A stretch of DNA of 64,000 bases from Cryptomeria japonica. Lineage: Eukaryota > Streptophyta > Pinopsida > Cupressales > Cupressaceae. A program made the position numbers and the translations under genes. Where the stretch lies: positions 237,377,922 to 237,441,921 of the forward strand of contig NC_081406.1 of assembly GCF_030272615.1 (NCBI RefSeq), read 5' to 3'. Of this stretch, positions 23,526 to 34,009 are shown one piece after another (position 1 is the first letter of the stretch; the number at the start of each line of letters is the position of its first letter). A model generated the notes under the pieces. The model had not been told where the DNA came from, searched no databases, and saw only the letters and a program-made list of their open reading frames with translations.

Positions 23526-24503
23526 GTAGGGTATGACCCTGAGCATTCGATTGAGTGGGGGGGCAAAATAGGAGCATGCGTAGGGTAATAATGCCTAACT
23601 AGACATGTCAAAGCCGACGGTTTGTCATCACGATGAGCAGAAGGAGAAATCGGCCACATGACAACATTCCATTGAGTGAGACTGACGATTTTTTCGCCAA
23701 CCAAAAAATTTCTGCCCTAATAAAACCATAGGGCAACTTGAAAAACTGAGATAGGCTTTCATAGGGACCCCTCTCGTGGCCCCATAGGTTCAAACAGATC
23801 ATTCACAGGTGCCACGGATTCTGAGTTAGGGCCCGTCAAAGTTTGACAATTTTGAGCACTTAGGGTGCTCAAGGGACGACGCCGGTAGGGTATGACCCCG
23901 AGCATTCGATCGAGTGGGGGGGAAAAATAGGAGCATGCGTAGGGTAATAATGCCTAACTGGACATGTCAAAGCTGATGGTTTGTCATCGCGATGAGAAGA
24001 ACGAGAAATCAGCCACGCGACAACATTCCATTGAGTGAGACTGACGATTTTTTCGCCAACCAAAAAATTGCTGCCCTAATAAAACCGAAGGGCAACTTGA
24101 AAAATTGAGATAGGATTTTGTAGGGACCCCTCTTGTGGCCCCTTAGGTTTAAACGGAACATTTGCAGGTGCCACAGATTCTGAGTTAGGGCCCGTCAAAG
24201 TTTGATAATTTTGAGCACTTTGGGCGCTCAAGGGACGACGCCGGTAGGGTATGACCCCGAGCGTTCGATTGAGTGGGGGGGAAAAATAGGAGCATGCATA
24301 CGGTAATAATGCCTAATTGGACATGTCAGAGTTGACATTTCATCATCGTGACGAGAAGAACGAGAAATCAGCCACGCGACAACATTCCATTGAGTGAGAC
24401 TGACGATTTTTTCGCCAACTGAAAAATTGCTGCCCTAATAAAACTCTGAGCGTTCGACCGAGGTGGGCGGAAAAATAGGACCATGCATAGGGTAATAATG
24501 AAT
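23526..24503. repeat. Tandem repeat, 359-bp unit
   Basis: GTAGGGTATGACC starts at 23526, 23885 and 24244, exactly 359 bp apart each time. The third unit is cut after about 195 bp, and a fragment of a further unit follows (24441-24503). Minus-strand open frames in it repeat the same peptide (start MVGEKIVSLTQWNVV). It could be a duplicated piece of a former gene. Confidence 0.9.
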
Positions 24504-24760
24504 TGTATCAAGTATTGTTCATTAAATGAATTGTATTGTATCGTTCATTAAATGAATTGTATTGTATTGTTCATTAAATGAATTGTATTGTTCATGAAAT
24601 GTATTGTTCATTGAATGAATTGTATTGTATTGTTGATTAAATGAATTGTATTGTTCATTAAATGAATTGTATTATATTGTTCATTAAATGAATTATATTG
24701 TTCATTATAAAAATAACACTTATGATGAAATGAAATGAATTGTATTGTTCATTAAATAGC
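24504..24760 (+). repeat. Minisatellite, AATGAATTGTATTGTTCATTA type
   Basis: Variable repeats of 'attaaatgaattgtattgttc' with optional extra 'attgt' units, about ten copies. It abuts the 359-bp repeat. Confidence 0.9.
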
Positions 24761-25005
24761 CATTATTAACCATTGTTAATTATTGGAATGAAGATTAAAG
24801 ATTTCCATGATAACACCACGCACATATGAGCAACAATTTATATGATCGAATATCAACTACTGTATATATAAAAATGTCAAATGATTACAAATGTATGTCC
24901 ATACACAAATATGGCATAAATGCCAACTGAAACAAAATGTATGTCCATATACAAAATATACATGCCAACTAGACATGTAAGCATCCCAAAACTATCTATA
25001 ACATC

Positions 25006-27104
25006 CTAAGTTGCTGATGGATCATCAAAATCGATCCTCTTTGCCATACTACTCGGCTTTGAAGGATCTTGCACAAGAAAAACAAACCACGATTAATATT
25101 AGTTATATTATATAATTCACATTCAAAAAGTTAACATAAAAATGAACTATAATTGAACTATTCATGTTTACCTCATCTCCACGTTTTCTCTTCAGCTTTG
25201 CAGGACTCTTGATGTATGTCTTCGATAGAGGAGGTATGTTTTGAATATTTTCATACACAACCTACATATGTTCAAAAACATGACATTGATACAAGTTAGA
25301 ATATAATTGTCACTGATAATAACAAATTATATCTACTAATCAAAAAATAAAATAAACACACATCTACTCGAGGCATCTCTTCTTCTTCTTCAGGTATACT
25401 GGGTGTAGTCATCAAGGATGTGAAGCCAAGAATTCTTTGTATATATACACAAGTATATGAAACTATCAATCTATGTCTAGACATGTATAATCACTATAAG
25501 TTATTTAAACTATTCATTCAATCATATTTGCATTCAATTACCTTTCCCTTGTCTCCAACTGCACTACCAGATCGTAAATCACACTGCCCCGCACTCATGC
25601 TGCTTGTGCCCTACAAGATTAAAATAAGATATGCATGCAAGTTACTACATAATCTAATTAATACCAATATAAATGATGAGCATGTATGTACAATAAAATA
25701 CAAACGACTAGGTGCAATAATATATGTACCGTCAAGCTATCAAGGCCAAATGAAATGGCCGACAAGGTGCCCTCCTGAATCTGTCTCAACTCATCCTCGA
25801 TCATCAACTGTTAAATAGAGCATGTAAATAAAAATTAGTACTTAATATTATCTAATTTATAAATATTTAATTAAAATATAACATGAAATGTGAAAATACA
25901 AATCTTACCACTACATCATCAATGTATGATGACGGTGCCTCCTCGCTTCTAGCATGTGAGGACTCCCTAGGGTACCCTCCAGTTTGTGTAATAACATCTA
26001 GTGCATCATGCATCTCATGCACCTCATAATTTGCACTATCCACAGGATGATCGACGGGCTGTCCTACTGGACCCAAGCATACGTGCCCACACATGACACA
26101 ACTATGGGGCACACATATGTGTGGAGCCAAGGATGACGTGTCAACACCACTAGATGCACCGCTACCATCAAGAGTAGGCTGAGCTACTGACGCAGCCTGA
26201 GAAACCAAAAGGCTACTCAAAGAGTGAATAGCCAATATGGTTCGTGAAGCCGCCTCACGAATGATATCAGGATGTTGCACTGCAGGTGGGGGATCAACAA
26301 GAGGAGGGGGGACATACGGGCCCTGGACTACTCTGACTATCCCAGGTCTATTTTGGGGCATACCTAAACCTACACCCTAGAAAGGTTGGATGTTAAAGTA
26401 GTTCACATGTTTGTGTAAAACAAACTCAACATACAATTTTTTTATAAAATACAAGGGGATATCAAGATTGTTGTTGGGTGGTTTGTCGAAAACCATCCAC
26501 CAACGATCCCAAAAGTTTTTCACAATCCCATCATTTGTGCACCATTTAATAGAAAGTTTTGTTTTTTTGGGATCTACAGGCTAACCAGTACAGGGATTGA
26601 CAAACAATGAGGCGATTTTGGCTTTGGATATCTCAAGATCCTTGATATCCTTATATGACAAGCCATCTGCATATTTTTCCCTCATAGAATCTCACCACAA
26701 AAGGGCGACATCGTGCTCCTCAGTCATGGTTTCCATACTTTTTATGATCGACGTGAGAGGATCAAACATTGAGTTTAGACGAGGGATCCTACGATATACT
26801 TCTGCAATCCCCCTCAATTCATTCAAATTTTGTGCAATCAAATCCTGAATTGAGGGGGGCTTTGGCAATTGAGGGTTTGGCTATTGCAGTTGTGGTTCGT
26901 CAGTGTTTTCATTGTTATCCCCCATTTTTAACCTAATTGAATGTAAACAATTAAATTTAGTTAACAAACTTAAACAATTAGGTATTTGATTTAAAAAAAC
27001 CTAGTTTCCATTAAAAAAACCATATTTTCAATGAAAAATCAAATAAAAACTAACAAAAAATACAAAAATGAATGAAAATGATTCAAAACAATAAAATTCT
27101 TACC
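25006..27104 (-). pseudogene. Intron-containing pseudogene of unknown function (transposon gene 2)
   Basis: Read on the minus strand: a 5' UTR exon ends at 27104, an intron spans 27103-26933, and an ATG lies at 26925. Exon 1 runs to 25909, with blocks LNELRGIAEVYRRIP, EEHDVALLW, MREKYADGLSYKDIKDLEI, DPKKTKLSIKWCTNDGIV and NFWDRWWMVFDKPP; then a proline-rich section and HSCVMCGHVC. Small exons follow at 25807-25730, 25610-25542, about 25434-25362, 25261-25172 and about 25067-25006, ending KRIDFDDPSAT and TAG. Introns are GT-AG; the acceptors of the exon at 25434 and of the last exon are uncertain. Exon 1 has four stops (three TAG, one TGA). I do not recognise the family. It starts just inside the right subterminal palindromes, as expected of a transposon gene. 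Confidence 0.6.
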
Positions 27105-27140
27105 TCTGAATCTATCTTTTAGCAATTTTTTGTCAAAAAA

Positions 27141-28119
27141 CCGGATATCGGATGGAGCGGATATCGGATTGTGATGAAATCGCGCGGCCCGTGAGTTAAA
27201 AATGACTCACGGGCTACCACTGTCAAAATATAAAAGTCTTAGAAAATCGGATATCCGATAAAATCAGATATCCGATTTTTATACTTAAATTATTTTTAAA
27301 TAACATATATAATATAATAATATATTATATAATATAATAATATATTATATAATATAATAATATATTATATAATATAATAATATATTATATAATATAATAA
27401 TATATTATATAATATATTATTATATTATATAATACGTATTGTATTATATTATATATATTATAATATATAATATAATATAATATAATACGTATTGTATTGT
27501 ATTATATAATATAATATAATATAATATAATATAATATTATATAATATAATATAATATAATATAATATTATATATAATATAATATAATATAATATATAATA
27601 TAATATAATATAATATAATATAATATATAATATAATATAATATAATATAATATTATATTATATTATAATATAATATAATATAATATAATATAATATTATA
27701 TTATATTATATTATATTATATATAATATTATATTATATTATATATAATATAATATTATATTATATATAATATTATATTATATTATATATAATATTATATT
27801 ATATTATATATAATATTATATTATATTATATATAATATTATATTATATTATATATAATATTATATTATATTATATTATATTATATATAATATTATATTAT
27901 ATTATATTATAATTTAATATAATATTATAATAATATATTATATTATATTATATTATATATAATATAATATTACATTACTATGTTATATATTATATTATAT
28001 ATATTATTATATAATATAATAATAGATTATATATTATATAATATGTAACATATAATATATTTTTTAAATTAAAATTACAAATAAAAATCAGATATCCGAT
28101 TTTATCGGATATCCGATTT
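27141..28119. repeat. Right subterminal GATATC palindromes and hairpin
   Basis: GGATATCGGATGGAGCGGAT lies at 27143; AAATCGGATATCCGAT with a second copy at 27244-27280; CAGATATCCGATTTTATCGG with a second copy at 28089-28119. A perfect 10-bp stem, GCCCGTGAGT/ACTCACGGGC (27187-27214, 8-nt loop), sits between the first two. The words are the same as in the left arm, here placed around the AT satellite. Confidence 0.85.
27300..28062. repeat. AT-only satellite, about 760 bp
   Basis: Almost pure ATAT/TATTA text. The first 120 bp repeat 'aatataataatatattatat' about five times, and later parts repeat 'atatataatattatattat'. Two GTATTG-containing breaks occur near 27437 and 27490. It is flanked on both sides by GATATC palindromes. 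Confidence 0.95.
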
Positions 28120-28256
28120 GCATAGGTAATTACCAGGCTAAGGTGTACTGACACCCAGGCCAAGCAAAAAGTCAACACAGATTTTCGCGTTTTTAGGCGA
28201 GTGAAGAAGGCTATTTTTTTCACATCGCCACTTTTTGGGCCCCCTTGATCCTGCAC

Positions 28257-30180
28257 TAACCCACATATTACTAGACTTTGTAGGTTCCTTGAGAAAAGAT
28301 TAACTTGAATGGTATATCAAACATTATCCTACCCATGCAGCCACATGAGAAACATTGAAAGGATATTTTCTCACAAATTTTGGGACAACAATAACCCCCA
28401 TTGAAAGTGTAAAAAATATGAGAAACTTGATGCAAGGAAATAGTGATTTTGTCAAGAGATGATTTTTTTTAAATAAGTATGCTTAAAGTTGGAAGAGACA
28501 TTAATTAAAAAACACAAAATTGAATGGTTTATATCTGGATTAAATAAATACATCAAATGTAGATTGAATGGGAGAGAGTTTGAGAAGTATGCAGACTTGA
28601 TTACTATGCCCTTCTAGTTAGAGGCTTGACCATGGAGGAGACTATATAACGACTAGAATGATGAGATTTTGGAGGACCTATAGAAAAAATTACAAAGGCT
28701 CGTAATCCAACAAGAGATTATGGCCACAAATACTAAACAACCTAGAGAGAATATGGTGCACTTATTTTAACTAGGAAGTACACATATAAAACAAATGCCC
28801 AAATGATAGAGTAGATAAAACCCTAGCAATAATGAATATAGTGAAGTAAAACTCTATGTATTGTGGTATCTGTCAAGATTGGGACATGCACTTAAAAAAA
28901 TATTGTCCTAAGAATATAACTCTAGTATGGAATGGAGGAAATTAATTTTGTTTGAGTCATAAATACAATGGGGAGAAAAGAGATGAGGCAGGCTACTAGA
29001 TCCCACCTTGGTAGGACAACCTAAATGCCTATACAATTCAGAACAACTAGTGCTATGCAAATGGAAACCATAATTCTAACTACAAAGGAGGAAAAGGAAG
29101 TGGTTAAGGTAATAAAAGATGAATGATGAAACCTTCTTTAAATATGGAAAAATAGGACACTACACATCAAAATTTTGGATTGAAAAGAAGTAGAAATGCA
29201 TATTTTATGGCTAGGAGAATCATACAATGTTCACATATGAAATAATCATGAATTTTTATTTGAATTAAGGAAAAAATTAACCATCCTAGAGTGATGAGCT
29301 ACAAAGAGGATCAAGTATAATCCATAGGATTCCACAAAAAAGGGAAAGAGAATGCCACATAATGGATGTATGGACATTACATACATCACAAGAAGATAAC
29401 TTCGAAGAACTACTTGTAGAGAAGAAGACGAAAACTATAAACAAGAATAAGCTAATGTTCTAACTAGACAAGGGATGGAATTTAGAAGAAATAAGAAAAA
29501 ATAACTAGTAGAGGAAGGATTAAAAGAAGAATATGTCAGTCAATAAAATGAAGAAGAAGAAGAACCAATATAGTTCCATCTGGATAGAAGACAACATGAG
29601 AAAATAATAGAGCAGGTAAAGAAAATAATAATACAACAAATGGAGGAAGAAGTAGGCTTCTATACAAAAGAGGAGGTGACAACCTTAAAATATTTAGCTA
29701 CTCTGGCTAGAAAGAAAGATCTAATGGTCAAATTAAAATAGTGCGGTAAGTATTGGAATAAGAAAAAATAAGTAATCCAATCTTTAGAAGATTCAAATTG
29801 GAAGAATCATCCCTTATTAATTAATGTACAACTAAATGATAAAAAAATTAAATTTCTTATGTTAGAATTAGAAGAAGACTTGAATATCATACCATCTACA
29901 ACATGGGAGAATCTAGGAAGGACAAAAGTAGTGAAAATCCTCATGAATGTATAAGCTTGGTTGATTGTTCTAGAATGGATCCCTTAGGCACTTGGAAGAA
30001 TGTGGAGGTAAACATCAAAGGTATGAAATAATGTGTTGACTTTGAGGTAGTAAGATGAAAGAACCATTTAAAAAAATTCTAGGATCTATTGGGATTAAGA
30101 TGGTTCATTAATTCTAATGACATTACAAACTCTAGGATTGAGGAAATTTCCTTTGTATAATGAAAAAATAGTGCATATAC
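28257..30180 (+). pseudogene. gypsy gag (C-terminal part) and aspartic protease remnant
   Basis: This continues the gag interrupted at 18108. It reads THILLDFVGSLRKD, LEWYIKHYPTHAAT, ETLKGYFLTNFGTT, IESVKNMRNLMQGNSDFVKR, then KLEETLIKKHKIEWFISGLN. A worn zinc knuckle (FFKYGKIGHYTSKFW) is at about 29120-29180. The protease at about 29810-30080 reads HPLLINVQLNDKKIKFLML, then LEEDLNIIPSTTWENLGR. The catalytic D(T/S)G is replaced (LMLELEEDLNII where LLDTGADVNII is usual). Many stops occur. No RT follows. Confidence 0.7.
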
Positions 30181-30375
30181 CCTTAAGCATTGAAGATAGA
30201 TAATATTTAGAGCCATTAAAAACTAGCATCATCCATCCCTTGTGTAAAGTATCTTAAACATCCACACCCAAGAACACACTCTTTGCATTTTGCTAGATAT
30301 GCATAATTAGGTTTCATACCCCTATCATTTTAGATAATGAAGAACTGGTACTTAATATCAAACAAGGAATCTTCC
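30181..30375. other. Short spacer up to element E
   Basis: Text between the protease remnant and the 3' LTR of E. CTTCC (30371-30375) would be E's target duplication at this side; the other copy was not found. Confidence 0.3.
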
Positions 30376-31529
30376 TTTAATGGTGGAAAATATGGGGGTT
30401 TCATGAGTTAAGCTATGCAAACTAGGAAATCCACTTATTTTCACATCTAATATTACATTGAGGGGTGAAATGAATTTGATTGATCTAATATCCTCTTCAA
30501 GTATGAAATGGATTGAATGCAAATCAGATTCACGTCCCTTTCATTAATTGAGGTTGAATGTGTATTATTGAATTTAAATATTAGATCTAGGATAAATGAT
30601 AGAAAATTGACATAAAATAACATGAAAAGTAATTTTGAAAGGCAGTATGTAGACATAGAGCTAGATTTGAGAAGAAGGAACAAAGGGGCACGTGTAAAAA
30701 AATTCAGCCTGAAATTATAGGACTAGAATTCTTGGAATGACCTATTTCTCCTATCAAATGTAGAAAAATAAGAAAATTTCAATGTCACTCAAAATATTTT
30801 CCTAGAAGTTCGTCAAATTTTTTTTAGATTGATATGCTTGGGGTGACCTGATCCTCTGCTTTTTTATCATGTAATAATTAGAACTGATCATCATCGTATT
30901 CTCTACTAATATTCATTTGTAGATTTTATATTGGTCATTTAATCATTAAAAGAAGGGAAATGGTGTTGTTGATAGGGGGTTTCCTAGGTCAAACCCTAGG
31001 TTTGTAATAAACCCTTAAATTAAAATTAAAATTGAACTTGTAATGGAATTGATTGAATTGGAAAGCTTGCCTTTTGAGAGAAAGGCTAGATTTGAATAAA
31101 AATTCTTTAATTGGAATTGGATACCTTGATGAATCTTTCTTTGATCTCTTCATTCAAAGGTTAGTGATGTCATGTAGAATGTCTTTGTAATGCCTTGATT
31201 ATGAATGCCATCATGAATACTTGAAATTTTAACTTGAACTTCCTTCACTTCCTTCACTTCCTTCACTTCCTTCACTTCCTGCCTCCAAAATATGACCATT
31301 ACAACTCCAAATTTGGGCCTCCATTTGGTAGGACTAGGGTTCATTGGGTTTCTTGGTCTTGCCATTTAGGACTAAAATTTGGACATAACCCTAGAAAAGG
31401 TGCTGAAGATGCTAATTTTGGGTTTGTGTGAGCAGATTCAAAGTAGAGTTAGGGAATATAAGGCCAAAATGTAGAAGTGAGGCCTAGGTGAGGACAAAAT
31501 TGTACATGGATACAATTTATGATGCTACA
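30376..31529 (-). repeat. 3' LTR of element E
   Basis: On the minus strand it starts TGTAGCATCATAAATTG at 31529, the same first ten bases as D's 3' LTR. It ends near 30376, aligned by its copy at 59246-60446 (shared 'ggaaatccacttattttca' and 'acattgaggggtgaaatgaa'). A run of CTTCCTTCA-type units at 31240-31277 is peculiar to this copy. Confidence 0.85.
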
Positions 31530-31556
31530 TCTAGTCCCCACTTTAGCTAGAGTATG
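31530..31556 (-). promoter_or_regulatory. Polypurine tract of element E
   Basis: Minus-strand GCTAAAGTGGGGACTAGA lies next to the LTR start. D has GCTAAAGTGGGGGCTAAA at the same place. Confidence 0.75.
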
Positions 31557-31592
31557 AACCTATGTTCATATTCTCAATAAAGTACACAGTAG

Positions 31593-32824
31593 TGTAGCGT
31601 CCTAAAATTGCGACACTTGCAATTTCGACTGCATTTGGGTCTTCACGATGGCGGTGCAACATTGAACCTGAATGGAGACCTCGAAACCTGCTTGTGACAT
31701 CAAAAACTGCATTTTTCTGCACCTTGGCCTGATCCCTCCTTGCACCCTGCTGCCCTGGGAGGTGGGACCATGGCGCCCAGCGCCCTGGTCCCCCAGGACC
31801 ATGGCGCCCAGTGCCCTGGTCCCTGGCCCTATTTTGGGCCCGGTCTCTTTTGGGCATCGGGTCTTTAAGTTTGCAATTCAGGAAATAATGTTTCCTGGTC
31901 AGCCTAAGGTCGGAAAAATCAGTCTATCAACCCTAATTGACAAGTATATAAACTACTTTTCCTCTCCTAGAAAGGGAGGAAGGAAATAAGCAAGAGCAAG
32001 AGGCGAAAGCGATATTCAAACATTCAAACATTCAAGCATTCAAGCATTCCTTCAAGCAATTGAGCATTCTAAGTCTCCATTCAAGGCTAGGTGTTGCATT
32101 CAAGACAAGGATTCAACCATTGAAGAGGAGATCACTTACAACACATAACACATAACATACATTACACCTTCGCATGTAAGAATACAAACATTCTTACAAC
32201 AAGGTATCAGTACTTGTTTACATTACAAACATTTACATTTACAACATTCTCATTTCTTGGTTAATTCCAAAACCGGGGTTTGACCTAAAGGCAAACCCCT
32301 AATCCCTAACCCCCCAATCGTCCTCTCTTTTCTATGTGTAGGTTGCAGGTACGCAGCTGTAATTGAAGATCTAGAATCCTTGTGCAGAGATGAACAGGTC
32401 CACCTTCATTTCGCGGATTTTTCGGAGGACCGTGTGCACGCCGGGCGCCATTGTCCCATCAACTTTCACTCAAATTTGCAGAACAACACCGTCTCGACAT
32501 TTTACTGCTAATTCCAGGTTTGCAGCTTCATCCCATATCCCTATCTCTGTTTAGAAGCGAATCTTTCTTTCTTCTACGTACATTCCTAGTTCAATCATTC
32601 TATCTATATTCTTTACAAAAGAGGGTATCCTTGATGTCTTAACCCTTGAAACTCATTTAGAATCCAATCCTGCATTGCGTGGGATCGGATCTTGTGGGTT
32701 TCAACCCCTCTTTTGAATGTAAAGTCTCTCCTAAGTGAAAACCATCAACCCTAGTGACTCTCCCTTCTCTCTCCTTGGAGTTGGGGAGGGGAGAACAACT
32801 AGGGTTCGATTTTTCCGCTTTACA
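31593..32824 (+). repeat. 5' LTR of element D
   Basis: TGTAGCGTCC to GCTTTACA. A TATA-like box (AGTATATAAACTAC at about 31943) is followed by 'aagcaagagcaagaggcg', a probable start region. Repeats of ACATTCAA/GCATTCAA (32015-32060) lie in the leader part. The motif GAGGACCGTGTGCAC occurs at 32425. Confidence 0.92.
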
Positions 32825-32846
32825 TTTTGGTGAACCCGACATGAAC
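32825..32846 (+). promoter_or_regulatory. Primer-binding-site-like stretch of D
   Basis: TTTTGGTGAACCCGACATG follows the LTR end directly. The equivalent in E is TTTTGGTGCACCCAAC (minus strand, 59245-59230). It resembles a tRNA 3'-end complement starting TGG, but I cannot name the tRNA. Confidence 0.6.
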
Positions 32847-34009
32847 ATCCTCATTCTGATTATTCATGGTTAGATCTGAAAATTTTGTTTCCTTAATTAC
32901 ATTTCCATGATTGATCTTTTGCAAATTTTAGAGGTTGATTGCATAAAAACCCTAAAATTTTCTTTTTAGTAATTAAACTTGTGGAATGTTTAATTGTTAA
33001 TGCTTGTTTCAGATCTACCCTTCTATTGCAAATTGTCAATTCATATTTGTGCTTTAATTCTGAAAATTAAGTGGTTAAATGTCAAAACCCTAATTTTTAA
33101 AACCTTCTTGATTCAACCTTTGACTGATAATTTCACTAATCAAAACACCTCCAAATCGGCTGTAATTTTGGATTCCGCAACAAAATCACAATATCTCTCA
33201 TCCCTGAAAATTTGGAAAAAAGTTGCGAGGACCGTGTGCACCCCGAGTGCCATCATCCCCGACATTTTTTCCGAAATTTTGGGAGCTAGATCTTACTGTA
33301 TTTTTCTGCTAAAATCCAGAATTTTGGCTGATTTTATCAATTTTAACACTTTCAAAATTAAAGTCAAAGTTGGTCTAGCGATTTCTTGGATTGAGGCTTC
33401 TAATCATTCAAAAATCATTGAAATTTAAATTCATATCAAAATTGTGTTTCTTATAGTCCTAAATTTGAAAAGTGTGTTGGCATTCATTCGAAATTTTAGT
33501 GCTTTATTCAAATTTTTGCAGTTTGTGACTTTTGAAATTAAATGTTTAATTGCAACAACCTTGATTTCCACTTTCAAAATTGAATTTTGCGTGAAATTGA
33601 GTCAATTTTTAAAATTTCAAAACTTGCATTGCTTTTAGTATTCCCTCTAAAATCATAAAATTCAAAATTTCAGTTTCCCCCTCTTTTTCAAAATTCAAAT
33701 TTTACATTTTTCAACAATCTTGGTAGGGTTCAATTTTGAGATTGCAACTTTAATTTGGCCTATCTACAGATCGTAAAATCACTCAATTTTTTCAGATTAG
33801 CTTTAAAATCATCATAACTTTCATCCTTGAAAATTTCGAAAAAAGTTGCGAGGACCGTGTGCACTCCGTTCGCCACGGTCCCTGACATTTTTTCTGAAAT
33901 TTCAGGAGATTGTCCTGTTTGCATTTAATAGCTTAAATCTAGGAGATTGGCTGATTTTATTGAAATTTGCTACCTCTAAAATTCAAAATCTTCTCTCTCT
34001 CTTTAGTGC
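32847..34009 (+). other. 5' leader of D, non-coding
   Basis: A 1.2-kb A+T-rich leader. It contains two copies of a roughly 85-bp segment (about 33208-33290 and 33830-33915) centred on GCGAGGACCGTGTGCAC. The same motif is in the LTRs (32425, 39008). Short open frames here show no domain. Confidence 0.7.

Larger units (their letters stand above)
18109..28256. mobile_element. Putative 10.1-kb DNA transposon of unknown family
   Basis: GTGCAGGATCA at 18110-18120 is matched by its exact inverse TGATCCTGCAC at 28246-28256. TA stands on both sides (18107-18108 and 28257-28258). Removing the block and one TA rejoins the host gag as RTWV-THILLD in frame, which fixes the insertion point closely. Inward from each end lie a short 'gttgact..ggcct' block and GATATC palindromes around large satellites. 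Inside are two convergent intron-bearing pseudogenes (plus strand 21420-22790, minus strand 25006-27104). No LTR, PBS, RT or known transposase triad is visible. The left end has one extra T relative to the right. TA duplication alone would suggest the Tc1/mariner type, but size and gene content do not fit. Confidence 0.65.

Noticed and set aside
23348..24063. Minus-strand open frames in the 359-bp repeat as separate genes
   Set aside because: They are repeat copies of one frame and do not continue into a larger gene; kept only as a remark on the repeat.
27300..28062. AT array as a replication origin or CRISPR-like array
   Set aside because: No regular spacers, no GC repeats and no associated genes; it is a simple satellite.
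18101..28268. A 9-bp, 8-bp or 3-bp target duplication around the 10.1-kb element (MULE, hAT, CACTA)
   Set aside because: Flanks CATGGGTAT and TAACCCACA do not match at any of these lengths; only TA fits, and it restores the gag frame.
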